From Pseudomonas sp. Choline-02u-1 (GTDB lineage Bacteria; Pseudomonadota; Gammaproteobacteria; Pseudomonadales; Pseudomonadaceae), in assembly GCF_002836515.1 (NCBI RefSeq), contig NZ_PJBC01000004.1:310001-374000 (forward strand): a DNA stretch of 64,000 bases, in the 5' to 3' direction. This document shows, in pieces, positions 37,215 to 46,600 of this stretch. Both the position numbers and the translations under genes were made by a program. Below the pieces are notes generated by a model that was not told the DNA's origin, ran no database searches, and saw nothing but the letters and a program-made list of their open reading frames with translations. Numbering within the stretch: the stretch's first letter is position 1; the number at the start of each line of letters is the position of its first letter.

Positions 37215-40200
37215 GCTCACCTCCGCAAAGTTTATACAACGCGGCTAAGGCCGGCACCGCTACCTCGGCATCCGGACTGGTCGCCAAACTCGCATCTCCC
37301 ACACAGATCAGCATTTGCCTTTGACGACTCATTGCCACGTTCATACGGTTTGGTAATCGTAGAAAGCCAAACTGGCGGTTCAGCTGTTGTTCATGATCAA
37401 GCGCTTGATCGCCAGCATCATTACCCGCCTTCATTTGCTGGTAAGTACGAACACACGACAGCAGCACCACATCAAATTCCTTGCCTTGGAAAGCATCGAC
37501 AGACCCGACGCGCAGACGCTCTTCGACACTAACCGTTCCGTCACTGCGGACCTTTCTAGCCCATTTGAAGTGCTCATGTGGCTCGTATGTGCCGTCACGT
37601 CGCTCCATCAACGGCACACCGTCGATCTGATGCTGGGCAAGCTTCTCCATGATCAGATCTCGCTGTGCCGCATAAAAGGTGATGATGCCAATCGACAAGA
37701 CATCGCCACCGGCCCTCAGAAGCTTTACAACTTCCTCAGCAATGCGTTTAGCTTCGCTTTCCCTGATTCGGCTGCGGGTGCCTTCCCGGTGCTGATCCCG
37801 GCCTTGCGCTGCAGGGACGTCGAGCCACTGACAAACATGTTCGCGATAATGCTCTGCCGATAGGCCCAGACCGTCGAGAAACTCGCGAGTGAAAGCAAAT
37901 TCTTCCGCCCCCTTACCAGAATCGAGGACTTCCAGGCCAACAGACTCGTAGAACTGCTTGCTGATGAAATCGCCTAGTATCGGATGCATACGGAACTGGG
38001 TATTCAGCATCACCACCCGAGGAATCGAGCCCGGCACATCCAAATCCCGCAGCTTTATGCGCATGCGCTCGAACAAGCTGGACCGAAACGCAGCAAGTTG
38101 CAGCTCTGTCAGGGCATGTTCCTCTTGCAACTTCCCCTCAATGTCTGGCTCGAGCATGTGCGGTAGCTGCCGGTCATCCCCCACCAAGACGATGCGACGT
38201 TTGGCCATGGCCATCGGCACAAACAGGTCCAAGGGGTTGGCACGAGCGGCCTCGTCGATGACCACGGTATCGAATTCGATTTCGGTGCTATCGAAGCCCG
38301 CCACCGACTTCAGACTTGCCATCTGCCGACCAGCCGATTGCTGACAGGTTGCTCCCACTACCATGGAGTATTCGTTGACCACGGCCTTGGCTGCATGGCG
38401 ATCAACTGCCAAGCCATCGGCAAGTTGCTCCAGCACCCAGGCGACGCCTTGCTTGCGCTGCCGAAGCTTGCCCTCCAGATGTCGGTCGATATCGTCCAGC
38501 AGAGCCAGACCTTCGGGGTCCGCCTGACGCTTCAGTTCTGCAGGCCGATAGTCCGGCAAATACTGCTCAAGCAGGCTGGTCTGGCAATCTGCGAGTGCAT
38601 GCAAGGTCGGCTCAGCCAGCTCAGAGCTGTCTGCCGCCTCTTGCAGCAAGGCCAGTAGCTCGGCGCGGCAGTTCTGACCGTGGCGCCTCAACCAGTTGAG
38701 CAGATCCCATGCTCGATCCGGGCCATCGTCGGCGAATGAGGATGTCTCGACACGCAGTGCTCGGATATGTCGCAAGGCCTGGACATCCAGCCGGCTCCCG
38801 GTAGGGCTCGGCGCCTGTTGCTTTAACTTCGCGACATAGTCCTCAAGCTGGCTTTCAAGCTTGGGCGGCAATACCACGCCTCGCTGATCCAAGTCGCGTA
38901 AACCATCCAGAATGCTCTCGAATGCTTGAGCTTGTTGAGCGGGTAATGCACCTGAAACTCGGGCAAGTGCCAGCTTGACTGATAGCCCCCTTACCAGTTC
39001 CAGTTCAGGGTACTTGCAATACTCTGCGGCTATCTTCTCTTGCAAGTGGACCGCTTGCCGCTCCAGCCATGGATCAATCAGCGCCGCCTCATCATGGGTG
39101 CCGCGCTTACCGCCCACACGAGCCCCGGGCAACCCGAAGACATCGCTGCGATCCAGCGCGTTGTCGACCGCATCGTGCTGAAAGCTGCTGATCAAAACCT
39201 GCGAGGCTATATTCCGCTCCTCTGCCACCTCGGCCAGACGGCGTTGCAATGCCGCAATTACCTGCGTCTTCCCTGTACCAGGCGGGCCGATAATGATCGC
39301 GAGATCAGGGGTATTAAGTGCGCTTACCAGAGCCAGCTTTTGCCTCTCTGTAGGCTCCCCCCCATTAAAGGCCTCCAGCACATAAGGTGTAAGTCCTTCG
39401 ATGGTCCGGCGCCTTGCCGCAGGCACCGCCACTCCCTCCAGCAGCCATTTCAATTGCGGCAGTCGCTTGCCTGAGTCAATCGATTGTTTGGCAGCAAGAC
39501 GGCGCTTGCCTACAGAGCGCTGGCCAGCCAATGACAGATACAGCCACCCTTCGCCCTGCTTTGGACGAACGTCACGCTTACTAGAGGCCGGTTTGAAAAC
39601 CACACAATCGGGCTCGAACCGTAAGGTACCTCTTGGTGTATTTGCAGCTGTCTTCGTTTCCTCAGTGGAAAGCTCTTCCAACCAGTCAGGTCGCTCATCA
39701 CCTAGGTCAACTTGGGTATCAGCGGCCAACTCAAGATTGCGCCAGCGCTCTCTGAACTCTCTATAGTCGTCTTGAGATTTCGGCGTCAGACGCCAAATAT
39801 TTTCACGCCCTTCTTCATCCCCTTGACAATGCACATAACGCAGAGAACGTAAGGTCTCTGCCTTCATCAACTCACCCTGCCACTCTTTATCGTTGTAGAG
39901 GTTCCACAACTCCAAATAGCTGGCGTTGTCGCGTAAAGCGGCATCCAACAACGCTTGCTGACTGGCGCTGTTGAGAGACGTTGCGACAGAGGCGTCACGA
40001 AATTCAAACTGGCCAATCAGCAATGAAAATGCACTGTCACGACGAGAGTGGCGAGTAACACGTTTGATCAGCAGCCCACGGTCCTGCCGCTGTTCCACGT
40101 CGGCGCGCCAGCCCTTGCCCAGCAACTGGAAACTACCTTTGGAGGTGCTGTTGCTAAACCTGGCGACGCTGAGCCAGTCACCTTCGGACTGCCCGCTCAC

Positions 40201-40596
40201 CAGAAACTGCTCTGCGAACCAGCGGCAGGCAAGGTCGATGCTGTTATCGGCGATCTCCTGCTTGGTGTAGAGCTCATCGGCAAGCAACTCGTCGACACCC
40301 AGTTCAAGTTGCATGGCGGATACTTCGACAGGTGCGCAGTACTGCATCAGGAGCTTGCCGCCTTGTTTACTAGTCAGCAGCCAACGGGTCTGGTCACGCA
40401 GTACCAAGCGGCTAAACAGGCCATGATCAGCCGCAGAGCATTTGACCCTGATGCGTGCGTCACCCTGCGCTGCGAGCCATTCATCCTGATAGCCCTGCAG
40501 GAAAATCGCCTGACCAGCCTGAAGGGTATCGATGCGCTCATCCGTAGAGAGCGGTAGCACATCTTCGGATAGCATCGGGAAGTCTTTAAATTCCAT
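37198..40596 (-). CDS. DNA2/Upf1-like superfamily 1 helicase
   Basis: An 1132-residue protein. Residues 1-420 are unassigned, with a possible OB-like part. The helicase core begins at Walker A 'IIGPPGTGKTQVIAAL' near residue 436; motif II is 'VVIDEAARANPLDLF' near 780 (D-E-A-A), followed by 'VLVGDDRQLPHML' (III), 'LNTQFRMHPILG' (IV), 'VGSVDAFQGKEFDVVLLS' (V) and 'NVAMSRQRQML' (VI). The long insertion between motifs I and II (about 330 residues) is helical. This set is typical of the Dna2/Upf1 group acting on DNA or RNA 5' to 3'. It starts six bases after the kinase gene. Confidence 0.85.
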   Translation of the reverse strand: MEFKDFPMLSEDVLPLSTDERIDTLQAGQAIFLQGYQDEWLAAQGDARIRVKCSAADHGLFSRLVLRDQTRWLLTSKQGGKLLMQYCAPVEVSAMQLELGVDELLADELYTKQEIADNSIDLACRWFAEQFLVSGQSEGDWLSVARFSNSTSKGSFQLLGKGWRADVEQRQDRGLLIKRVTRHSRRDSAFSLLIGQFEFRDASVATSLNSASQQALLDAALRDNASYLELWNLYNDKEWQGELMKAETLRSLRYVHCQGDEEGRENIWRLTPKSQDDYREFRERWRNLELAADTQVDLGDERPDWLEELSTEETKTAANTPRGTLRFEPDCVVFKPASSKRDVRPKQGEGWLYLSLAGQRSVGKRRLAAKQSIDSGKRLPQLKWLLEGVAVPAARRRTIEGLTPYVLEAFNGGEPTERQKLALVSALNTPDLAIIIGPPGTGKTQVIAALQRRLAEVAEERNIASQVLISSFQHDAVDNALDRSDVFGLPGARVGGKRGTHDEAALIDPWLERQAVHLQEKIAAEYCKYPELELVRGLSVKLALARVSGALPAQQAQAFESILDGLRDLDQRGVVLPPKLESQLEDYVAKLKQQAPSPTGSRLDVQALRHIRALRVETSSFADDGPDRAWDLLNWLRRHGQNCRAELLALLQEAADSSELAEPTLHALADCQTSLLEQYLPDYRPAELKRQADPEGLALLDDIDRHLEGKLRQRKQGVAWVLEQLADGLAVDRHAAKAVVNEYSMVVGATCQQSAGRQMASLKSVAGFDSTEIEFDTVVIDEAARANPLDLFVPMAMAKRRIVLVGDDRQLPHMLEPDIEGKLQEEHALTELQLAAFRSSLFERMRIKLRDLDVPGSIPRVVMLNTQFRMHPILGDFISKQFYESVGLEVLDSGKGAEEFAFTREFLDGLGLSAEHYREHVCQWLDVPAAQGRDQHREGTRSRIRESEAKRIAEEVVKLLRAGGDVLSIGIITFYAAQRDLIMEKLAQHQIDGVPLMERRDGTYEPHEHFKWARKVRSDGTVSVEERLRVGSVDAFQGKEFDVVLLSCVRTYQQMKAGNDAGDQALDHEQQLNRQFGFLRLPNRMNVAMSRQRQMLICVGDASLATSPDAEVAVPALAALYKLCGGEHGCIR

Positions 40597-40602
40597 GCGC
40601 GA

Positions 40603-42006
40603 TCACCACCTGAACTGCCAAATTACATGGGATCGGTCCAGTTCGCCGACATGGATCTGGTAAGGCTCTGCATGCTGTCCGCGCAGACTTTCCTTGAGGC
40701 CTTGATAACGCTCCAGTGGCTTCGTCGCCGCTCCCCGTTGGATATACAGCTTGCGCTGCGGCAGCGGGTGAATACCCAGCCCCTTCTCGCCATACTCGAT
40801 ACGGATGTGGTCGGCAGGCCATTGGTCATAGCTGAAAGTTGGTAGTAGCCGCTTGAGCTCCACCTCGCCCCCCGGCTGCAGCCAGACCTTTCGGCCCGTT
40901 GCGATCATCTGGGCAGGTGTATCAGAGGAAGCCTGCGACTCAGCAGGCAAAGCAATGAACTCCTCAAAAAGCACCAAGCGAGTATCCGCAGGCTCATCGC
41001 AGAAAAAGCACGAAGCGTCGTCGACAGAATTCACATCCACTGGCAGCAGGCTGGTACTGCCGCAACCCGCGCAGCAATAGGTGCGCTCATCAATCTCAAC
41101 CAGAGCCTCAAGCCACTCGGCCATGCTCGGGCGCTCGCTAGGGCGATGAAGTCCCTGTTCAAAGCAGCGGCTAAAAAGCGCAGGCAGCGTGCTGTGCTCA
41201 ATCAATTGAAGAGGCAGGTTGGCAAAGGACTGATTGGCATCGTCCTGCGTATCGTTAACCCAAGGACGCTCACCCCGTAGAGCGGCTTCCTCTTCCTCGG
41301 GCTCCCCATCACAGACCAGCTCGCCCTTGAAGGGGTGATTGTGGGTAAGCAGCTGATAGGCGATGACGGCGAAGCTCCAGCTATCCGTCAGGCTGGAAAG
41401 AAGCGCATCTCCACGCACCACCTCAGGCGCCCCATAGTCGGCTGTGTGCACGGTCAGACCGCTATGTGCATCCAGGCTGATGTTGTCGCAATCGATCAGC
41501 CAGGTCTCTGCATGTTCAGGGTCATCCGACACGAAAATGTTGCTCGGGGATAGATCGCCATAAAGCATGCCACGCGTATGAAGTTGATTCAGTGTTCTGG
41601 CCAACTGGCCCAGAATACGAATGCGACGTCGCAAGCCACCCTGCCGCAGATAATCGGCAGATGCAGCCTCTTCGGCATTTACGAAGCTATCGAGCAGACT
41701 TTGTAATGGCACCAACCCATCCATAAGTTCCATGACATAGCCAAAACGTGGAGCTGCTAGAAGCGCCAGCGGTCTGGCGAGTTTCAGTCCGCCTAGATCC
41801 AGATTCACCAGCCAGGCGATATGTTGCTGCCAGCGAAGGCGGGCGTGCTCGTCCTTCTTCGTAAAACCCTTGATCAGAACCTGCGGGTACTGTGTCCGAT
41901 AAACGATTCCCTGCCCGCCTCGGCTCAACTCTTCCCTCAGCTCGTATACTGAGCCTTTGGTATCTTGCACCAGGCGCTTCTGCTGCACTGTCGTAGTAGC
42001 GGTCAT
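40603..42006 (-). CDS. Ser/Thr protein kinase with zinc ribbon (TerY-P triad type)
   Basis: A 467-residue protein. The kinase domain (about 20-320) keeps the glycine loop G-G-Q-G-I-V-Y (30-36), the ATP lysine (K46 in 'VLIKGF'), catalytic loop 'YGDLSPSNIFV' with D151 and N156, and the metal Asp D172 in 'LIDCDN' in place of D-F-G. The HRD arginine is Gly, so it is a non-RD kinase. A Cys4 zinc ribbon follows at about 325-355 ('CCAGCGS...CFFC'), then a C-terminal beta-rich domain of about 90 residues. It is encoded between PP2C and helicase genes in one operon, so it probably phosphorylates a neighbour and is reversed by the phosphatase. ATG at 42006 chosen over a TTG nine bases upstream. Confidence 0.82.
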   Translation of the reverse strand: MTATTTVQQKRLVQDTKGSVYELREELSRGGQGIVYRTQYPQVLIKGFTKKDEHARLRWQQHIAWLVNLDLGGLKLARPLALLAAPRFGYVMELMDGLVPLQSLLDSFVNAEEAASADYLRQGGLRRRIRILGQLARTLNQLHTRGMLYGDLSPSNIFVSDDPEHAETWLIDCDNISLDAHSGLTVHTADYGAPEVVRGDALLSSLTDSWSFAVIAYQLLTHNHPFKGELVCDGEPEEEEAALRGERPWVNDTQDDANQSFANLPLQLIEHSTLPALFSRCFEQGLHRPSERPSMAEWLEALVEIDERTYCCAGCGSTSLLPVDVNSVDDASCFFCDEPADTRLVLFEEFIALPAESQASSDTPAQMIATGRKVWLQPGGEVELKRLLPTFSYDQWPADHIRIEYGEKGLGIHPLPQRKLYIQRGAATKPLERYQGLKESLRGQHAEPYQIHVGELDRSHVIWQFRW

Positions 42007-42011
42007 CTGCT

Positions 42012-42704
42012 TCAATCCGTTAAGAATATTCCAGCGATAGTCTTGTCATCGCCATGACGGGGCGTGGTCCATCCGTGCAGCTCTCGAGTTAGCCAATGGC
42101 GCATACCGCGCCTGCTGCTGCGCAAATGACGCTGATAGATCGCATCGAAAAATGGCTCAAGCTGTTCAGGGATCAGGTCATCCGATATGCCATCTGTCAT
42201 CAGCACCACCCCGTCTCCTGGCTGACTGAGCTCGAGATCGGCGCTGTAGCTTCCGTTAGAATCTGCCTGCGCCAAGGTAGTGGTCTGATTGCTGAAGCCC
42301 AGACGCTGGCTAGTCAGCACCTTGAACACGCCCAGGCTTCTAACAAGCAGCAAACCATCGCCCACCTGACCAACCACACCTCTCCCAGAAGCATCTACCT
42401 GAGCCCAGAGGCATGTTGTTTCATAGGCCCTGTAACGGTCACCAAAGTGGGCAAGCCAAGCATCGCGCAAGGCTGAGGCTATCGCGCCATGCGGCACGCT
42501 TTGTCTCTGACGGGCTATTTGCCTGAAGAGCTGAACGACCTTTCGAGAGCCAAAATGGCTGAGTGGGCGACTGCCTAACCCATCTGCCACGGCAATACAC
42601 CAACCGCCGCGCAAACCGCTGACACAAAGGGCGTCTTGATTAGGCGTGCCGTCCAGTTGATGCGCCGGACCTCGCACCGACGCACCGCCTCCCAGCAGGC
42701 GCAT
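42012..42704 (-). CDS. PP2C-type protein phosphatase
   Basis: A 230-residue PPM phosphatase. Metal-binding motifs are intact: 'PNQDAL' (D24), 'VADGLGSRPLS' (D41-G42), 'GQVGDGLLLV' near 116, 'LMTDGISDDL' near 168 and 'GDDKTIAG' near 219. It should remove phosphate from Ser/Thr on the kinase itself or a shared target. Its ATG shares the A of the upstream vWA stop (TGATG), and the kinase follows five bases after its own stop, so the three signalling proteins are made together. Confidence 0.88.
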   Translation of the reverse strand: MRLLGGGASVRGPAHQLDGTPNQDALCVSGLRGGWCIAVADGLGSRPLSHFGSRKVVQLFRQIARQRQSVPHGAIASALRDAWLAHFGDRYRAYETTCLWAQVDASGRGVVGQVGDGLLLVRSLGVFKVLTSQRLGFSNQTTTLAQADSNGSYSADLELSQPGDGVVLMTDGISDDLIPEQLEPFFDAIYQRHLRSSRRGMRHWLTRELHGWTTPRHGDDKTIAGIFLTD

Positions 42705-43363
42705 CAGAACTCCCAGTCTTGATCGTCGGCGCTTGGTATCAGTAGGGGGGTTGATTGATTGGGCGTAGCGGACTGACTCCGAGCACTGACACTCATGCTC
42801 ACTGCCCGAAAAAAACGGTGAATGTCTCGAGCATTCTCGGCACGAAACAATGGCGCTTCGGGGTCGTTGGCGAAGTCACGGAGCATCTGCTCATCCGCAT
42901 CGGCGCCAATGGCCATGGCAAAGCGAGTGGCTTTAGAGGAGCGCTCGCCATTGATCAGGCGAGCAAAAGGCACTTCCCAATCATCATTGGGGTAGCCATC
43001 AGATACCAACACGACAACCGGTGTATAGACGCGGGTAGCGTCTTCGATCATTTGGCCGGCTAGCGAGAGAGCTCCACCCAGCGGGGTCATACCCTCTGCC
43101 ACCAATGGTGTAAAGCTCTGCAACTGGTGAGCCGGTGTCAGCGGCAAATTCAGCTCAGCTTGGCTACCACCAAAAGTGATCACACTGACTTGGATCTCTG
43201 CGCGAAGACGACTCTCGCTGGAAAAGCTGGCGATCATGTCCTTGAGCCCTTTATTCAGGGCCTCAATCTTGCCGTCTACCGCCATGCTGCCGCTGGTGTC
43301 AGCCAATACGATGATCGGCAGCGGGCGAGCGGTTTGGACTTGGAATTTCTTCAGTTCTGACAT
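42704..43363 (-). CDS. TerY-like vWA domain protein
   Basis: A 219-residue protein made almost entirely of one von Willebrand A domain. The MIDAS motif D-T-S-G-S lies at residues 22-26, the distal threonine is in 'GMTPLGGALSLA' near 89 and the acidic end of the site in 'VLVSDGYPND'. TerY-type vWA proteins bind divalent metal and are proposed to scaffold with the PP2C phosphatase and Ser/Thr kinase encoded next to them. The start at 43363 removes 17 upstream residues that lack similarity. It is the first gene of the seven-gene operon, behind an AT-rich promoter region. Confidence 0.85.
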   Translation of the reverse strand: MSELKKFQVQTARPLPIIVLADTSGSMAVDGKIEALNKGLKDMIASFSSESRLRAEIQVSVITFGGSQAELNLPLTPAHQLQSFTPLVAEGMTPLGGALSLAGQMIEDATRVYTPVVVLVSDGYPNDDWEVPFARLINGERSSKATRFAMAIGADADEQMLRDFANDPEAPLFRAENARDIHRFFRAVSMSVSARSQSATPNQSTPLLIPSADDQDWEF

Positions 43364-43650
43364 TAGCACTTTCCCTGTTTCAAATAAGAGACATCCACAC
43401 CTTGCGCGTTTCATGCCAAAAAAATAAAACGCATATATTTCATAGGCTTGAGTGGTTTATTTCAGATTACACACAACTAAGTTAAGTAAACTTATTTACC
43501 ATTTGGTAACTCATTTGTTACTTCCAGTCAGCGCTAAAGACTCTTCGTAGAACATGTCACTGGCATCCGGGCGCCACGATACACTCGAGCCGGAGCTTGA
43601 TCTCCCGACTACGAGTGCACCAGAGCAGCGCAAGAAGGCCTCCTTAGGAG
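43364..43650 (-). promoter_or_regulatory. AT-rich regulatory region before the vWA gene
   Basis: The only real gap in the 31.4-53.3 kb cluster. TTACC-ATTT-GGTAA (43496-43509) is a perfect palindrome and TAAGTT with AACTTA (43479-43495) is another; both lie in an AT-rich stretch (43410-43520) that probably carries the promoter of the seven-gene operon. It implies that the helicase pair upstream and the vWA-to-DUF2357 operon can be transcribed separately. Confidence 0.5.
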
Positions 43651-46600
43651 CTAACCACGAAGCTCGACAAGTACATCCGTCGACCACTTCTGCTCTGAGT
43701 TCTGCACTTGGGCTGTCTCCACCACTTTAGCCATGTGCATCACTTGATCCCGGGCCTCGAGATCAAAGTCAAACCACATGTCTGCATGCGAACGGAAACG
43801 AACCTGCCAATATGCAATTCCTTGGTCAAACCTAACCGTCAGGCTTCTACCATCGTCAAACTCCAAATCAAGTCGGCGCCGATGGGGGATATCACGGTTT
43901 GAGGTCTCAACCACGAGATTTATGGTCTGACCAGCCATCGCAGACAACCATTTACTAACAAAGAATTCGAAGTCGTCTTTTCTGGACCAATCATCAAAAG
44001 CCTTGCGGCCTTGAAGCTTGCCGAGCTTGAACAACGTCGAAACCTGAAGCTCAGCATCAGCAGCAATACGCCCTTTTAAAAACTTAAAAAACGTACCCAA
44101 GATCGCGATTACGGATGGGTTTTGGAGATATCGATCGGAGTACCTGATTCGGCAGATGGTTGCAGTTTCAAGTACGTCCGCAATTTGCGCGTTCTCAGCG
44201 AGAAGCGACCAGAAGCGATCGCCAAACGTTAGTAAAGGACCGTTGAGTTCTTGGTGAATGGGCAAGTCTATGATTAGGCTACTGTCGGTCGATTTACTCG
44301 CAGCGCTTGCAAGGTCAAGAGCGCTCCAACTGAGTCCAGATTGAGACCGGGAAACCACTACCAGCGCATCACTCTGATGCCACCAACGACCTGGCACACC
44401 TGCCAGCTCTGAGCGCGAGGCAAGCGTAATTATCTCGCCCGCCCTGCTTGCCTGTACGAGGACATGATTTTCACGATCAGACGAGTAGCGGCCGACACTA
44501 ACACCAAGAAGAGAAAGACGCCGCAGATCCTGTAAAAGATCTTCATCGGTGAGGCCATCAGGCACAAGAAGCTCGACGGCCACTTCATCAATATTCAAAT
44601 AGCGCTGGATTGCCTTACGAAATTGCGGGGCAAGTAGATCCCATTCACTCGGATCACCTGTAGCTACCAGCGTAACCGTCTCCACGCCCTCATTGATTAA
44701 GCGACGCAAAACGCTTTCGATACTGCCGGGCGCATACTGTCCATCTGGCAACGACAGCTTGTCTTCCACGGAAAGGCCGACGTAGTGGGCGAATTCATCG
44801 CCCAGCCACTCCCTAGCCAACTTTCGATCAAGCTTGTCATGATCATGTCGGGTCTGAGAGTCCAATAGGCATTCACTGCAACCGCTCTCGCAATGATCGC
44901 AGTGCAGAGTTTTAAGCATCCGGCTCAGCAGATCTTCGATATGCAAGGGAGCACTTGAGGCGAAACCCGCGCCACCGCTAATCACGTCATAAAGCTGCAA
45001 AATTCTTATTGGCTGACCGTTTTCCAGCTTGCTTGGTCGTGTTGCATAACCAAGTTCAGAGGCCGAAACCCCTAATATCTCGGCAAGAGCTGAACGCATG
45101 GCCACAGCCAAGGTCATCGCGATACAACGCCCTTGGTCGTTATCTGCAATGTACTCACCACTTACTGGATGGTGCAATATCAACTCGAACACGTCAGTAA
45201 GGGAGGTAACACCCAAGCTGACATTGGGGACAATACTCCCGCTTCCTTGGCAAGGCAGTCTTCTATTGTTCTGGTCTTTATCAGCTTTGCTAGGCCGGGG
45301 TGGAAAGTGCTCGCCTGATGGGGATAAGCCTAGAGGAAACTCATCTGCTGTCAGCATTGATGCCGCGCGACCACAACTCATGCATAGTGCGAATCCAGCA
45401 CCGTTCTCGCCGGAACTGTGATGAAAAACCTGGCCTTCCGTACCATAGGCCATTGCTCCCACCGCAGGATTCGGTAGCGGCGTTTTGGCCGCTCTCACAA
45501 AGACCCATGCAGTTTCAACGGGTACAAATTTTTGATGCTGGATATCGTTCGACGCAGACTGATAAGCATCAGTAACAAAACCAGATGGCTGCAGTACCTT
45601 GCGGACATTTGACGACTTAATGATGGCGAGGCATTCATTGTTGGTACACGTAAGCTCATCGCTTTTGACCAAGCCTTCCTCATAGCCAAGCTCGCCGCAG
45701 ACGTCACAACGCCAGGCGATGTCCATCTTCTGAGCTTCATTGGTATCAGCGTTCAAATTGTGCCAATGCAAAGAAACACCAACGGACCTAAAGACTCGTC
45801 CATCCAAAACAATTTCGGCTCCCGGCGCATACTCTCTAATTGCAATCGCGAGGTTGCGAGAAGGAAGCCCCTTGTACCGGGACACATTATCCTCACGGTC
45901 GCGCTTTACCTTCCTCTCGGCTCCTCCCTCACGGATATAGTCCTCAATTGTAAAATTATCGAAGTTGACCACATCAGTAGGAAACCCATAGCCCGGTAGG
46001 AAGGTCCGGGCAGATAGGTCACGCAACAGGTACTCATTGCAATGACGGGCTTTCTCGACCTGAAGACGCTTGAGGTAGGGGCTGTTAGGCTTTGCCTGCT
46101 GCTCTTCTGAAAGCAGATAGCGGAAACTCCCCAACCAGCGGCCTTGTAACGCCTTCAACTGATCCATTGAGCGTCTGCGCAGTTGATCAGGCGTTATCCC
46201 TGCCAAGGCGGTTCCCTTGACCAATAGCGAAAGCGCCTCATCGATGTCGCAAACAGCGAACCCCAAACGTTCAAGAAAGCGGTCGCATTGCGAGCCACCA
46301 TTCGAATCGTCATAGAACCACTGCGCGTTGAGACTGGTTTTCTCAGTTTGAGTTGGGCCTACAACATTGCAGAGGAAGTCAGACAGCACCAATGAGTTCA
46401 CATGCCGCTGTACAAGCCGAGCAGAGTTTAGCGCTACTGCCGGTGCAGGGATTTTTGTTTCAAATGGCCAGCTAGGGTTGGCAAAGACTTGCTGGTCATG
46501 CGGATTGTTTTTGCAAAGCGTATAAGCGAGAGCTCTGGACTCGTTGCTGCGGCCTGCCCGTCCAGCGCGCTGGAGATAATTGGCCGGATGTGGCGGCACG

